A DNA stretch of 23,302 bases from Reticulitermes lucifugus (taxonomy: Eukaryota > Arthropoda > Insecta > Blattodea > Rhinotermitidae): NCBI GenBank assembly GCA_026260175.1, contig JAKCWW010000162.1, positions 104,523-127,824 on the forward strand, read 5' to 3'. Shown piece after piece: positions 1-11,675 of the stretch. The notes beneath the pieces were generated by a model that saw only the letters and a list, made by a program, of their open reading frames with translations, was not told the DNA's origin and searched no databases. A program made the position numbers and the translations under genes. How positions within the stretch are numbered: position 1 is the first letter of the stretch; each line of letters starts with the position of its first letter.

Positions 1-96
1 TTGTTTAGGTGCCACTTGATGTGTGGATGCATGTCCTTAGGTGCCACTTGATGTGTGGATGCATGTCCTTAGGTGCCACTTGATGTGTGGATGCAT
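1..96. repeat. 32-bp tandem repeat, about 2.8 copies, cut by the left window edge
   Basis: Units start at 7, 39 and 71 with AGGTGCCACTTGATGTGTGG. The third unit diverges after base 96. The first two are identical over 32 bp, so the array is young or homogenised. Copies may continue to the left of the window. The open frame at 41-232 only reads through it. Confidence 0.95.
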
Positions 97-540
97 ATTC
101 GCGTCTTTGTGCATTGCGTTGCGTCGTGTCGTTCTGTTCGGGTGCAGTCCTCTAGTGACGTGGATCCTCCCATCCGAAAAGCGTAGAAATACTTCAAATA
201 ATTTAGAACGTCAGAGTAAATTCCGAATCTGAAGTTTCTGCATTTTCGCTTTGCTTATCGTAAGATCAGCTACTTTCCAACAAATTTGTTTTGTTCATTC
301 CATTCCAATATTTCGCCACTATAACTTACTATAACGCAATGAATCTAGTTCAAACCGGCAACATTGTATCCGTTGGATATATACTTTAATATTATCCTCA
401 CACTTATGCCTATATTTTCCAAGTAATCTCTTCCCAGATTGTTATAGAAACATTTTCAAATGTTAATGTTTCTGATCTCAACAATGCGTGCTACACGGCT
501 TTCCGATGGATTCAATTCTAACTGTATCGTCCCGACACTA
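97..540. other. Non-coding flank, nothing recognised
   Basis: AT-rich single-copy-looking sequence with a short, more GC-rich stretch at about 105-180. No coding signal, RNA gene or clear repeat was seen. Confidence 0.5.
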
Positions 541-579
541 TGCAGTGGGAAGTCCCAGTTCCCCCAGCTTCCCACTGCA
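541..579. repeat. Perfect 12-bp inverted repeat (hairpin)
   Basis: TGCAGTGGGAAG at 541-552 is exactly complementary to CTTCCCACTGCA at 568-579, with a pyrimidine-rich 15-nt loop. The surroundings do not resemble a known RNA gene. It may be the end of a small fold-back element or chance. Confidence 0.6.
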
Positions 580-2396
580 CAGTGACGATAGTATTCACAC
601 TGTTGACTCTCTCCTTTAAAGAGTGGCCAATTATTAGGGCATCATACTGTGAAGGCAAGCTAGTATTACACATTGTTACTAGCCTCAATGTTGATGCATA
701 CGCCCAGTTACATTCACTTATGTGTGCTAGCGTTACACAATTTAACTTAGTGTTAGAATTCAGTCATGCATTTAATGGCGGTGTCATTAATCTCCTGCAG
801 TCTAGTGAGACATTAATAATATTTCGACAGGCAGCGGCATACATGGAACAAACTTTACAGCTTGTATTTGCTCCTGAGTCATAAATACATACGAGTTTAA
901 TTAAACACAAACATACAGAGCAAATGAGTACACACGATTTCAAAATGCATTAATCTTATCAAATTACTTGTTATAAATACGATTTTTTTGTCTCAAGATC
1001 TGCCGAAAGATCAGGACATTGACGATAATTGAGATGAGGTTGTTGAAGACGGCACGAAAATAAATAACAATTTAAAAAAATCAAGTAAGCTTAGTAAGGA
1101 AAGTTTCTATATTTAGGCCTGTTGTTCATACGAGTATATGATATATTTACTACAGCGACTGAACAAAAAAATGTTGAGAAATAAGAGGTTGCTTCGTGAA
1201 GGAGAAACACAGGGTACACATAAAATGTCCATAGAAAAAGTTCAAGACAGATGACATTAGCGAGAACAATGCATAAGAAAGTTCTTAACATTAAAACAGG
1301 TCTTTTAAAAATATCACGTCGAGATTTATATGTTTCTAACTGATTCAGAATAGTGTCAAATTTTAAAGTCTTGCAAATGAGAGTGACTTTCACTTGATAT
1401 ACTGTCAGGGAATCGATCGACGAACTGAGTAGGTCAATGGATTTACACTGTCAGAGGGTTAGTTATTGTTAGTGAAACGTTAACGCTTTTGTTAACACTT
1501 TCACTGCCAAAGTCGACCATGGTCCCAAGAAGAGGCTAGGTTTGAGTTTTCTTTCAGTTCCATTTAACGACCTTTAGTAACTGCATCAGCTTCGGTATGA
1601 GATGCTACATGAATAAACAGGGAATAAGTCATAAATCCTACTTTCAAGTTGCACACCCGCCTGGCCATAAAAATCTAAATATCCTAAACGACATGCCAGA
1701 AAATTGTGGTTTTGAATTACTCGGTTTGTTAATCAAGAAGATTCACGTGTATTGGATACTTAGCATGCAGGTGCATGAAAGTCCTCAATGTTCAGGTTAG
1801 ACTTCACTATAAGAGCTCAATCGTGAATATAAGAAAAATATGAAGTGATTTACATAAAAACGTACTTCAGAGTAGGAGGTGTATGTGAACCACATTGAAA
1901 CTGATCAGAGAAGGATAAGATGCATATGCCTTGTTTCTGTGGTGATAAATTTAGATTTCTATAACGCGTAATTTCTGAGCAGAAAAAAAAATTGTCAAAC
2001 CACATATAATGAAAATACGGGGACAATTGCAATTTGAACCGCAGTCAGATGTATTGGTTAATAAAGAAAGATAAAGAGTATTTCTAATTCACAGTAACTG
2101 CGTTGCCACAAAATGGTGTATAATTCTTGGAAAACTAGATCTTGGTAATACTGAAAAGAATGGCGTCAAAAGGGTCGTATTTTCGACCACTAACGAATTT
2201 GTTCTCGAGTCGAAGGGAATTGTTGGTGAAAGGAAGTCGAACACTCCTGACGGACGACAAATCCATCTTGAAGGTAGCTGTAACTCCAGTGAGGAGCAAG
2301 GTCACACGTTGAATGATCCAGATCCTTTCTCTTTTTCAGTCCCTTCTTGCTCTTATTTCGCAGTCCTTTCACAGCTACAAACATCACTGGAAATTA
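580..2396. other. Non-coding flank, no supported gene
   Basis: Short open frames at 540-884 and on the minus strand at 1091-1393 and 2190-2387 lack recognisable domains and sit in AT-rich DNA. The stretch at 2170-2350 is less AT-rich and slightly more coding-like on the minus strand, but I could not match it to any family. Confidence 0.5.
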
Positions 2397-2557
2397 AGAC
2401 AGAAAGAAAGCAAGAAAGCAACGAAAAGAGGAAGGAATAAAGCTGCAAATAAGGAGAAAGGAAGAGAAACAAAGAAAGAAGGAAAGAAATAAAAGGACAG
2501 AAGATAGGAAAAAAAGGATGCAGAGAAAGAGTGGATGAGGAAAACAAAGAATGAAAC
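2397..2557. repeat. Purine-rich GA/GAAA low-complexity tract
   Basis: About 160 bp are almost entirely A and G on the plus strand, in irregular GAAA, GGAAA and AAGG words. The complementary strand therefore gives Leu/Phe/Ser-rich open frames that look membrane-like but are compositional artefacts. Confidence 0.85.
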
Positions 2558-4988
2558 AATATGAGCTTTTTGGTTTCCTCCTGCTTGCAGTGAGTGTATA
2601 TATAGTACGTAGTCATATATAAGTGCTAACGGTAATGTGTCCGGCCATATCAACAACTGTGTTATCGTTGGCGTTGTTTCTTTGCCGAGACAGACAGCCT
2701 CTCTTTATTTTTGAAAAAATGAAGATGGTTTCTGTGTATATTTTCGCAGCAATTCGACTCTGTTCCTATATTTGTTATGAAAATATAGCCTGTTATTTGT
2801 ATTTCCAAATTATACGCTTCGCTACAAAATAGCAGGACAATCATAAATGACATTCTATGAATATGTTTGCAGAACACTGTAATTTCTCTCCAAAGCTTTA
2901 ATCCTTAGAAATATTCAAATACAAGTTCCACCACAATATAAGCTTAACTTCTACTTTAAAAAAGACGAAATTTAATAGACGCGATATCTGAGATATCTCT
3001 CGAATACTTAGAAAGCACAGCAAAATTCAGTTACTTTATTCTTCTCTTGATATAAATCACAGTTTGTAATTCGTACCACGAATTATTGCCAAAACATTTT
3101 CTACATTGAACTGCATTTCCATCTGCTGTTAGTTATAATCACGTTTAGAACTGTATTAATCTTGTACATGCTATGCGTATAGAGATCAGCGACGCAGTTA
3201 GACGTTCAATGGGTTACCCTACCCGTTATTCGCGCAGCAATGTAGTCCCTTATTCATTTACACTAGTGAAAAATATACGTTTGAAAATTCAGCAATAATT
3301 CTGTTACAGACTAATGTACGTATGTTTTGAGGCCGTCTGACGATTAATGTATGTCGGACACCGAGAGTAACTAAATCTACTCTGAGTGAATAACATACAC
3401 TCTTTATTCACACAATAAAAGGCCGCCACCTCTTATAATCACATTTTGTCACTCTTCGTGTCAGTCAGACCAGCAGTTACACCGCCAACCAGTGAGACAG
3501 ACTTTCAAACAACCCAGTACATGAATGCCATGTGAGTAGTCGGTGTTGACACAAATCAGTCAGTAAAATACAAAAGTTTTAATCATTTCCTAACATTCAG
3601 AAACAGGAATTTCGTTTAAGTGCTATTCAGAAGGTCAGTTCCCATCCCGCAGAAAGCACATAAAGAAAAGTTGGCCGCGAATCTAACCGCTTACCATATT
3701 TAATGCCGGGGTGAAGAATTAGTGGAGCCATTACGCCGGTCCTTAATACTCGTATACTTTCATGGTGTACAAAGAAACAAACGTATCCATTCAGTCAAAC
3801 CAGTCACGTTTAGGATAGATCGACTAACCCCTCTACTATCGCTTAGCACTCCCGCTTCAATCCATCAGCAAAAGAGCCAGTCGGATAGGAAGTCAGCCAA
3901 TACGTTTACGAGCTAATTAAAACATATGCGAAATATACCGAAAGCCAAGATATCACTATACATGTGCCCTATGAACATACAGCACCTCACTTGTTAAATG
4001 AGGTTTGTTTTAAAGTTAATAAAAGAAAATGATTGGAAGAAGCTCATGAATTTTGGAAGGCTTTGGAATTTAGCGACAGGCACGTAAAAATTTAATTCGT
4101 CAGCTGTAATAATATTAAATCCTGTAGCGAAATGACACAAATTGAACTATGTCGAAAACACAGTGTTGCTAAGATGCAGACATAAGGTTTCTGAAGAAGT
4201 GATTAATGCTACAGCAGACTGAACACAGTACACAGACAATTATGTACCGCTGTATATGCTGGCTTGTGCTCTGGTGGCTTCTTTAGCGACGAATCCAATA
4301 TCTGCAGCAGTAGTTCTCAAAGTTGGTGCTCGCGGCATACTTGGAATATTCGTTATTTTTTAAGGAAAAATAGAGTGAATGTATTACTGAAGGACGCTGT
4401 CGACTGCTAAAATTTTGTGGCGCCATTGTTTGATGCGTATGGACCAATGGTGGATTGATAATGACAGTGGACTGCCCCAGAAAGCAGGAAACGCTTTGTC
4501 CACGGCACGGTAAAATTACTGAATATAGAACAAAAATTTATGACAAGGATGCATTTATTTTTAAATAATGTCATTTGTTGTATAAAACATAAAATTATCA
4601 TAATGCAGCAAACCAAGTTTTGACAAAATTACCAATTTAAAAAGCTTAAGTAAAGGCAATGGTTTATAAACGTGCCGTAATCGTGTTCCCTTAACATAAC
4701 ACAGACTTTATCAAAACCCTCACTCCTTTCTTAACTTGCATGTGTGACTGCTTATAAGGAAAAACTTTATCAATACTTCATTCTGTAAATTGTAATTTAT
4801 ATATTTAATTTTTATAACCACACTTAAATTGACAGCCTAGCGACATACTTGATTATATCTGGCAAGAAATTATTGTGCAGACGCACACGGGGTTTAAACC
4901 ACAGATCTGGAATATGTGATGATGTTAGTAGATTAATAAATATGAATATGGAGCATAAGTGGAATGAAGATGATGATAAAAATAATAA
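2558..4988. other. Non-coding flank, nothing recognised
   Basis: AT-rich sequence with only short open frames lacking known motifs. No tandem repeat, tRNA-like box pair or transposase fragment was identified. Confidence 0.5.
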
Positions 4989-5040
4989 TTCAATTCAATT
5001 CAATGGGTATTTATTAACGTGCAAGCTTAACAGCACAAGT
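4989..5040 (-). mobile_element. Probable 3' end of a LINE-type element with (TTGAA)n tail, minus strand
   Basis: Read on the minus strand, AATAAATACCC (polyadenylation-like AATAAA at 5010-5015) is followed by ATTGAATTGAATTGAA, a short pentanucleotide tail at 4989-5004. Several insect non-LTR families end in AATAAA plus such a simple repeat. The body, to the right, is not recognisable, so the extent is uncertain and this could be a plain microsatellite. Confidence 0.4.
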
Positions 5041-5158
5041 GCCTATTATAAAGCCAGCACAAAGACACAAATAAAACATAAACAGTACAAATACACAAAA
5101 ACAAGACACTAAACGAACAAAACAAAAATAACACTACAGAAAAAAATAAAAAAGGAAG

Positions 5159-5186
5159 TAATAATAATAATAATAATAATAATAAA
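5159..5186. repeat. (TAA)n microsatellite
   Basis: About nine uninterrupted TAA units in A-rich sequence. Probably seeded by the neighbouring A-rich retroelement-like DNA. Confidence 0.95.
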
Positions 5187-5210
5187 AGTACTTGGATGTA
5201 GGAAAGTAAA

Positions 5211-5228
5211 TATATATATATATATATA
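5211..5228. repeat. (TA)n microsatellite
   Basis: Nine uninterrupted TA dinucleotides, 25 bp to the right of the TAA array. Confidence 0.95.
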
Positions 5229-6485
5229 CTGAGGGTTGCGTATTTTAATATCCAAGAAGGACGTTAGTCATTAAGAGGCGAACTGATCAGAACAATAGAA
5301 AAAATTGTGTCGTACCTCCCACAAAAGAAACCGCATACATACTGATTGTGAAATTAATTCGCTTTATGTTTTTCGTGATAATTACATTTATTCTCAGAAC
5401 AAACTGAAGATGACAAATGTCCTTTCTGGTAACAATTTGAATGATTTAACTTTAATCCAGGTGACGCACACTGCCACTGCAGCCCATTCAAGGGCTAACA
5501 CGGTAATTTGCAGTATGTAAAGCATTGGCGAGTAAATTCCCAAATATAACCAACGGATTACAGTCGAGGATAAATTAATCAACTGTAACACGTCCTTCTG
5601 TCTTTCGTAATTACGTGATTAATATAAAATCTGGATGAGTGAAAAACCAAGGATATGGATAAACTGTGACGTGGTTGAGTTCATAAAAAATGTCAGAGTC
5701 CATTATTTAACTCCTAACCTACCAGCTAAACAGACCATGTATCACTGTGTACCTAACTGCGTACTATGAAATCCCACAGTTTCTTTTAACTCTTATCCAT
5801 GGATGGCTCCATAAAACATGCTATGGAGCACATATAAATTTGTGTAGGGAATTTAGAATATCGTGCCACGAAACAATGTAGCCTCTTTCCCAGAATTGTG
5901 TAGGTTTACCCTAGGTACGAAAAAATCTCTAGTACCTGAACAGAGGCTATTTCTTTACATAAAATGCTACTAATAATTTTCAAAGTAACACACAGAAATT
6001 AAATTATACAAGAATGAAAAATATACTTGCTATTTTATGTGGAAGTGACTCTCTGTACGTAAAGTATATTCAGCTGAAAAAGCAAGAAATCCAGCTGCGG
6101 GCTGTTCTGGGAGTTCGATGAGAGTATAGAAGCCTTGAACAGCTGGGTAACTGTCAACGTGTCATGAATTAGCATCAATTGCCGATGTAACGTGGCTCTG
6201 AGAACCTGAGAGCTCAGTACCGCACAACAAAGGGAGGAACTACTCAAAGTATAAAAGCCGTCTAAGTTACGTTACAGAATTAAGCACTATGACGTAATTA
6301 TGATATGTATGTTACAGAGAATAATCTGCTGGCAGGAACACCAGTGTCTTGATACAGGGCAACAGAACCGACCCGACCGTGCAATATAAACGATTACAGA
6401 ATATGAACATAATTTAAGGGCATACATAACCACAAATATGCTAATAATACCGAATTCATAGGAGTTACACTAATTACATATTAAA
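5229..6485. other. Non-coding flank, nothing recognised
   Basis: AT-rich DNA. A somewhat more GC-balanced patch at 6090-6240 contains a 70-codon minus-strand open frame with no known motif. Confidence 0.5.
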
Positions 6486-6520
6486 GTGTGTGTGTGTGCA
6501 TGTGTGTATATGTGTGTGTG
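6486..6520. repeat. (TG)n microsatellite, interrupted
   Basis: TG dinucleotides with CA and TATA interruptions. Short alternating purine/pyrimidine runs like this are common in insect DNA. Confidence 0.9.
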
Positions 6521-7596
6521 ATAAATGCATATATGATGGCGCCAAGAATAACCTAAACATTGAAGACGGAATACAAATTGAAATATTCTTATAAAGACAG
6601 ACATCTTAGACAGAGTTACATAATTATTTTGATTAATGAGAAGCAATTTCTAAACAAAAATCATAAGGGATTGTTTCTGTTAACTAATGTACAAGATGTT
6701 AAAGAAATAAACTTAAATTATTATCATATTAGGTGTTAAGATTTCATGGCGGTGGTATTAAGTTACGGTCTGTTAGGATATGAAAACATGTAGCCTGGTA
6801 GATGGATGCCACCATAACAGAAGAACCTCCTGCCTCCACCAGAACGCCACAAACTTAAACTGGTCATTACGTTTAAGATATATCAGATTTCGCCTTCACA
6901 GATTCTTCAATAAACTGACTTGACAAGGACTACTTAACACAAGCAGGCATTTTACACTAACAGTAAACGGTTAAACACTTTTATGCTCCTCCAATTAATA
7001 TTTTCGTTCTATCATAATATAGTTCCTCATATTCTTTCAAACAAAAATATATAAAAATTAAATCGATTGCGCCATTCGCCTTTGTCAGTCTGACTCATTG
7101 TAAGAGAGAAGGTACCGAAAAATCTATAAAGTAGGGATAAATAGTAAAGCAGAACACTTTAAATTCTTGCATCTGTATGAGACACGTGAAACTTTATTTC
7201 AGCTTCTGACTTCTCTCCGTTGAAGCCACTGTACTCGTAGACTAACAACCCCTGATCTCTACCCCAATACGCTCGTTGCAGATCTTAATTCTTGTGCACC
7301 CTTTTCCTTCCCTTTGTTTTGTGGCATTACTACATCACGTCTTGTCCCCTTACACTGTCCACAGTCACCTCCCCTAAACCAAACCATCCATTCTACAACA
7401 TCCAATATCTAACCCGAAACCACCAGCAAAACAATACAGAGTGTGGGCGGCTTTTGGGCCGGAAGGGGACAAGAAAGAGAGGAAGAGAGCATATCCTGAA
7501 AGAGAGCGTAAAAAGAGGAGCCTTAAGACAGACCAACCGACTCACTCTTGCATATTTTAGTTTGATTTTCGGATCACTAGGTGTCTCCATATGCAA
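6521..7596. other. Non-coding flank, nothing recognised
   Basis: AT-rich sequence. The plus-strand open frame at 7292-7600 is Lys/Arg-rich in its second half because of a GA-rich stretch at 7459-7540, and shows no domain. Confidence 0.5.
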
Positions 7597-7810
7597 CTAG
7601 CACCGCGATGCCTTGTTGTAGATGGCAGCACTGTGGCGACGGCGCAACCCGATCGAATGAAAGGACCGTCAGTTTTACGGGAGCGATCGTACGAGACAGG
7701 TGACTACCCGCGGGTAACCGGGATTGCTCCAGTTTCTGGCACTGACTGCCTAGTGTCACTCTGTATAAACTGTCACCGAAATCTGCAGTTAGTTGCTCTA
7801 CTAACCAGCA
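7597..7810 (+). promoter_or_regulatory. CpG-rich block with TATA-like box, candidate promoter or 5' UTR exon
   Basis: About 15 CpG dinucleotides occur in roughly 150 bp (7597-7745) within otherwise AT-rich, CpG-poor DNA. The block holds a perfect 12-bp palindrome, TACCCGCGGGTA, at 7705-7716. TATAAA lies at 7764-7769, with initiator-like TGCAGTT and TTAGTTG sequences 20-30 bp downstream. Located about 1.6 kb before the neuroligin start codon, it could be the promoter of a non-coding first exon. It could equally be a GC-rich repeat fragment. The 89-codon open frame across it has no recognised domain. Confidence 0.3.
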
Positions 7811-9324
7811 GCGTGTGGGAGAGTGCGAAATATGAATCTAATATGCATTCTACATCGTGATTTAAACTTCTGTTTAAGTGTGGCTCACAAAATTAATATG
7901 TTGTTGAATATTTATGGTCAACACTAACATCAAGGTTAAGTGTTACTTGAGTATAAGTGTCACTGACTGTTAAAAGGTGAAGGTGGTGAATAATAAGCAA
8001 TGAAGGGAAAAGTATCAAACATGTGATTTTGGGAACTGAGTACCTTTTATTACAAATTCTGATAGTAATTATATGGTCAGAAAATGAAAAATTAACTTGT
8101 AAAAGGTGAATCGGATACAATTTAAAATTGAAATGTTCCCTAACAATTTCATGCGTGAAGTTTTTCTTTTATCAAATATTGCATTCATTTCAAATGTCAT
8201 TTATGTCTTTCACAGTGAAATTTCAACCAGAATCTTAGTACAATCTCCGGCCTTCCCGATTCGTGTGGAGTTTTTTGGATAAGTGCCCTGTCCAAATAAA
8301 CAAAAATAATCTTACTTTGAAAGTGTCTATAATGCTTTAGTGCAGGCAAATGTTAAACGTTTTTCCGCATTTCGTGAATTATTTTCTTTTAATTAAGAGT
8401 GCTTTGTTTGGTCATGTGGAATTTGCAAATATTGGAAGAGATACTGAAGAACAAGGGCTACGACATCTAACTTAATGCACTGTTTAGCGTCTCTTTGAAA
8501 TATATTACACTTCCACATTGGAGCTTCGCGCTGTAGGTGCAAGGCGGTCATTTGTTGTGAAACTTAAAACCAACAGCATATTTCCATGTCGCGGTGATAA
8601 GTTCCCTTATTAGGTACGAAATTTGAAAGTGAAATGTTGAGTTGTTATAGTCAGCGACTCACGTTATAACATAATGTTATTCGATTTCAATGTTAGGAGT
8701 GCGGCTAGGATACTTTCTACAACTGGATAAACTAGACTATGGACATTACGAATTTACAAGTTACAATTTGGAACTTAAAAAAGGTATTCGGTAGCAATAT
8801 TCTTAATTATATCATCCGGATGAAATTAAATTCAAAGCAACCGGATTAATAATATCATAATATTAATAGCAACAAATACAACAATAATGAAAATGAATTT
8901 ATTTGCCAATATCTACGACATTGTTTCTATAATTTGGGGGTTACGAAATTGGCGTCTGAATTTTGAAGGCACTGCTTTCGAAGCGGGTGGTAAAAGTACT
9001 TGTTTAAGTAGTCACTGATTCATGTTTGTGATTATCTTTTACTATTAACATGCCACATGAATTAGGCAAACCATTGCATAAGAACTTTACTGCGTGACTT
9101 CAATGACAATTGTTGTGTTTTGTACATGATAAAATGTACATATGCGTCAAGCACTAAATTACAAAACAACATAAATCTTAAATATAAAAAAAAGTGATTC
9201 TTTAACAGCTGCGAGGTCCATAAAGTTTAGGCTCTTCTCTATCTTCAAGCCGCTACTTTTATGCGGAGTTGAAATACGTTTAAAGAAGACGTCTTAAAAT
9301 TAGACATAAAATCCCACGGAACAT
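7811..9324. other. Non-coding flank upstream of the neuroligin exon
   Basis: Strongly AT-rich with only very short open frames. If the CpG-rich block is a first exon, this would be a 5' UTR intron. CTTTAACAG and CTATCTTCAAG near 9207 and 9249 are possible acceptors but are not compelling. Confidence 0.4.
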
Positions 9325-9368
9325 ATATACACTTTCAGCAAACGACTTGAATATTACAGTGAAAGAAG
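9325..9368 (+). promoter_or_regulatory. Short 5' UTR with possible splice acceptors upstream of the neuroligin ATG
   Basis: Two candidate 3' splice sites precede the start codon. ACTTTCAG ends at 9338, with a modest pyrimidine run, and TATTACAG ends at 9359. Either would join this exon to an upstream non-coding exon, a common arrangement for neuroligin genes. An ATATATA stretch near 9324 has no initiator at the right distance, so it is not read as a TATA box. Only transcript data can decide. Confidence 0.3.
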
Positions 9369-9948
9369 ATGGCTGTTCAGAGAACTTTACGGAATGCCAG
9401 AACTTATCTGTGCTGTAAACACGTTAATGCCCCTCCTTCAAGGTCTACTATCATTTTATTGGCATTATACGTTTTAGTAGGCATCATTACCAACAGAACT
9501 GATGCCGCTGCTGTAGCCACGGCAAGTGGATCATTTTCTTCATCAGCTGCAGCATCATCTTCATCGTCAACATCATCATCGTCATCATCAAATACACTCA
9601 GTTCAAGAACAGTAAGGACCAAATACGGTGACGTCAGCGGTGTGATTGTGACTTTTGACAGTCGGCATTTAGAGCCTGTGGAGGTTTTCCGCGGAATTCC
9701 TTATGCCTCGCCACCTACGGGAAATCTTAGGTTTATGCCACCAGTAACAGGGGCATTGTGGTCTGGTGTCAAATTGGCTGATCATTTCGGTCCAGTGTGT
9801 CCCCAGAAATTACCTGACATCTCTAATGAAACTTTGGCTTTGAGGAGAATGCCTAAGGGAAGGGTGGAGTACCTGAAAAGGCTCCTACCCTATCTTCAAA
9901 ACCAAAGTGAGGATTGCCTGTATCTGAACATCTACGCACCAGCTCAAG
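9369..9948 (+). CDS. Neuroligin-like synaptic adhesion protein, first coding exon (partial)
   Basis: Neuroligins are postsynaptic single-pass membrane proteins whose extracellular cholinesterase-like domain binds neurexins. The exon encodes 193 codons plus one base, starting at ATG 9369 (context GAAGATGG). Residues 28-40 are hydrophobic after a long basic N-terminus, which suggests a signal peptide cleaved near residues 45-48. Residues 55-74 are nearly all serine. The cholinesterase-like fold begins near residue 83, with VFRGIPYASPPTGNLRF at 106-122. The carboxylesterase type-B signature EDCLYLNIYAP is at 181-191. Cys144 and Cys183 fit the conserved first disulfide. N153 (NET) and N178 (NQS) are N-glycosylation sequons. 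The stretch ALRRMPKGRVEYLKRLLPYL before EDCLYLN is what points to neuroligin rather than acetylcholinesterase or gliotactin. Full insect neuroligins are several times longer, so later exons, with the rest of the domain and the membrane anchor, lie outside the window. The paralogue cannot be assigned. Confidence 0.93.
9531..9590 (+). repeat. Serine-coding trinucleotide/hexanucleotide repeat inside the neuroligin exon
   Basis: TCA, TCT, TCC and TCG codons, many as TCATCA or TCATCG pairs, encode a poly-serine linker at residues 55-74 with a few Ala, Phe and Thr. It lies between the predicted signal peptide and the cholinesterase-like domain. Such a tract is probably unstructured and length-variable. 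The antisense frame gives an Asp/Glu-rich open frame that is only a by-product. Confidence 0.8.
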
Positions 9949-9954
9949 GTAAGA
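9945..9954 (+). other. 5' splice donor of the neuroligin exon
   Basis: The bases CAAG|GTAAGA match the metazoan donor consensus closely. The exon ends at 9948 in phase 1, one base into a codon. Reading on into the intron adds only four residues before a stop at 9960-9962, as expected when the open frame crosses a splice site. The break falls just after the EDCLYLNIYAP motif. Confidence 0.9.
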
Positions 9955-11150
9955 AACCCTAATGTGCTGTATTAAAGAACTCTCATTTTATTAGGCTTGT
10001 TTATTTTTATGCATGAATGATGGACTCTGTGTAAAAGAAAGTGTAAATTTGCATTGAACAAGAAACTTGTGCATCTTGACTTATTCATTTGCTGTTAAAG
10101 CCTCAGAACTTTAATACAATACCGTTTCTTCTGAAAAGGGCACATATTATTTCACTAAATGTTTAATATTTCAAAGAAACGTTTTCTCTTATAAACGTTG
10201 ATGCGCCAAAAAAATTTAAAATAATAAATTGTGAAATTATCCAATGTTAGAAAAGTATTCAATGAAGATCACTTTTAAGCGACCAATTCAGCAACGTTAT
10301 AGATCAACGACTGTGGTGTTAGCTAAATATACTCCGCTAACATAAGCCTAAGTTTGGCTAGTATTAGTTTACAAGTCTTACCAATCTCAATCAAACCCAC
10401 GTTTAGAAGTCCTTCGCTATTTCTGAGAAAATTATTTGCACCTATACTATTGAGAATGAGCAATTCAGTATGGTTGGCAACAATGTATGTTGCTGAAAAA
10501 AGGATAAACGTAAAAAAACTGTCTGGAGAAGTATCAGGTAACCAGCCTAGTGTAAATGGTGCTTACAGTCTATTAGTGCTTGCACGAAATTAGAACGAGT
10601 AGTAAGTATGCTGTGCAAGAAATAAAAATGAGAGAAATAAGATGGGAACGATAGTTTCCTAAAGTATTCCTTAGCTTTTCTGGAAAATAAAAAATCACTT
10701 TCCCTTAAATACATTGTCACCCATGCGACGAGCAAACTAACGCCACTTAACCCGTCCCTTGTGCGTATGAAAGAATTCCAGAACAGCCAAAAGTATTATC
10801 ATAAAATGTGATTCTGAAAAATTTTACGAAAATGTTTCTGAAATTTTCAGTTTTTATTTAGGTTGGACAGTTATAACAAACATACAAGAATATTTACATT
10901 ATTTCTGCAGGCATCTCCAGCATATCTAGCTACTTATTTATCGACGCTAAAAGTGTTACACATGTTGTTGAGAAGAATTATCATTGCCGACATGAAGGGG
11001 AGAGCCAGTACAAATTACCGTGACCCTGCGGTCCGGAAGGGAACCTGGGAACCCACTATGTTGCACATGTCTTTGGCTTTCTCCGTACTATCATTATTTC
11101 CGATTGTAAAAATTAACCCTTTCAGAAAAAGACCAAGTCACTGCAACTGA
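9955..11150. other. Intronic sequence, nothing recognised
   Basis: AT-rich sequence with open frames of up to 95 codons that lack known motifs. No transposon boundary was identified. Confidence 0.5.
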
Positions 11151-11290
11151 AAGTCTTTCCGATTTATTGTAGAGATTTTCAGCCGTGCCGCCTTTGCTGG
11201 ACGGCTTGAATTTTTTTTTCACCGGGGTTCAAACCCGCTCTCGGCTGCCCTGAGAATGATTCATATATCGCATGTCCAGTACATGTTTCC
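11151..11290 (+). mobile_element. tRNA-like (box B-containing) repeat fragment, possible SINE remnant
   Basis: GGGTTCAAACCCG at 11225-11237 matches the pol III box B consensus and sits in a GC-richer patch. A T9 run and a small hairpin (AGCCGT and ACGGCT arms near 11180-11206) precede it. No convincing box A was found, and no flanking duplication. It is most likely a piece of a tRNA-derived SINE. Confidence 0.35.
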
Positions 11291-11675
11291 AGTATGTCTT
11301 GTTAGTGTTTTGGAAACGAGAGCTACGTAGGATTGGACAAAATTAAAACGCATCTTGAGAAAATTGAGCATGTCACTGTGGATAATATCTAATTGATTCA
11401 TGATAAAGGACAACTGACGGACTGCTGTGAACCCCGTAACGCACAGCAAGATGCATGAAATTTAGAGAATTTATGAACCAGTCGGCGGACCTCAGTTTCT
11501 AAGAAAGACTGCTCTGCAGAGTTGCTGCCATTATGCAGAATACTGATAATTTATACATTGTCGTGAAATTGTGCTTGTAAGGGTAAACAGGTCGAAACGA
11601 AAAGCTATAAGACAATACAATATTGCACTTTGCGCGAAATACTGTCACTTTCAAACTGATATTACGAATGCAATT

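Noticed and set aside
2353..2656. Two overlapping minus-strand open frames rich in Leu, Phe and Ser that look like membrane proteins
   Set aside because: They are produced by the GA-rich tract read on the complementary strand; no start context, splice signal or domain supports them.
9404..9622. Minus-strand open frame with an Asp/Glu-rich stretch
   Set aside because: It is the antisense of the neuroligin serine repeat; the acidic run is purely the complement of TCA/TCG codons.
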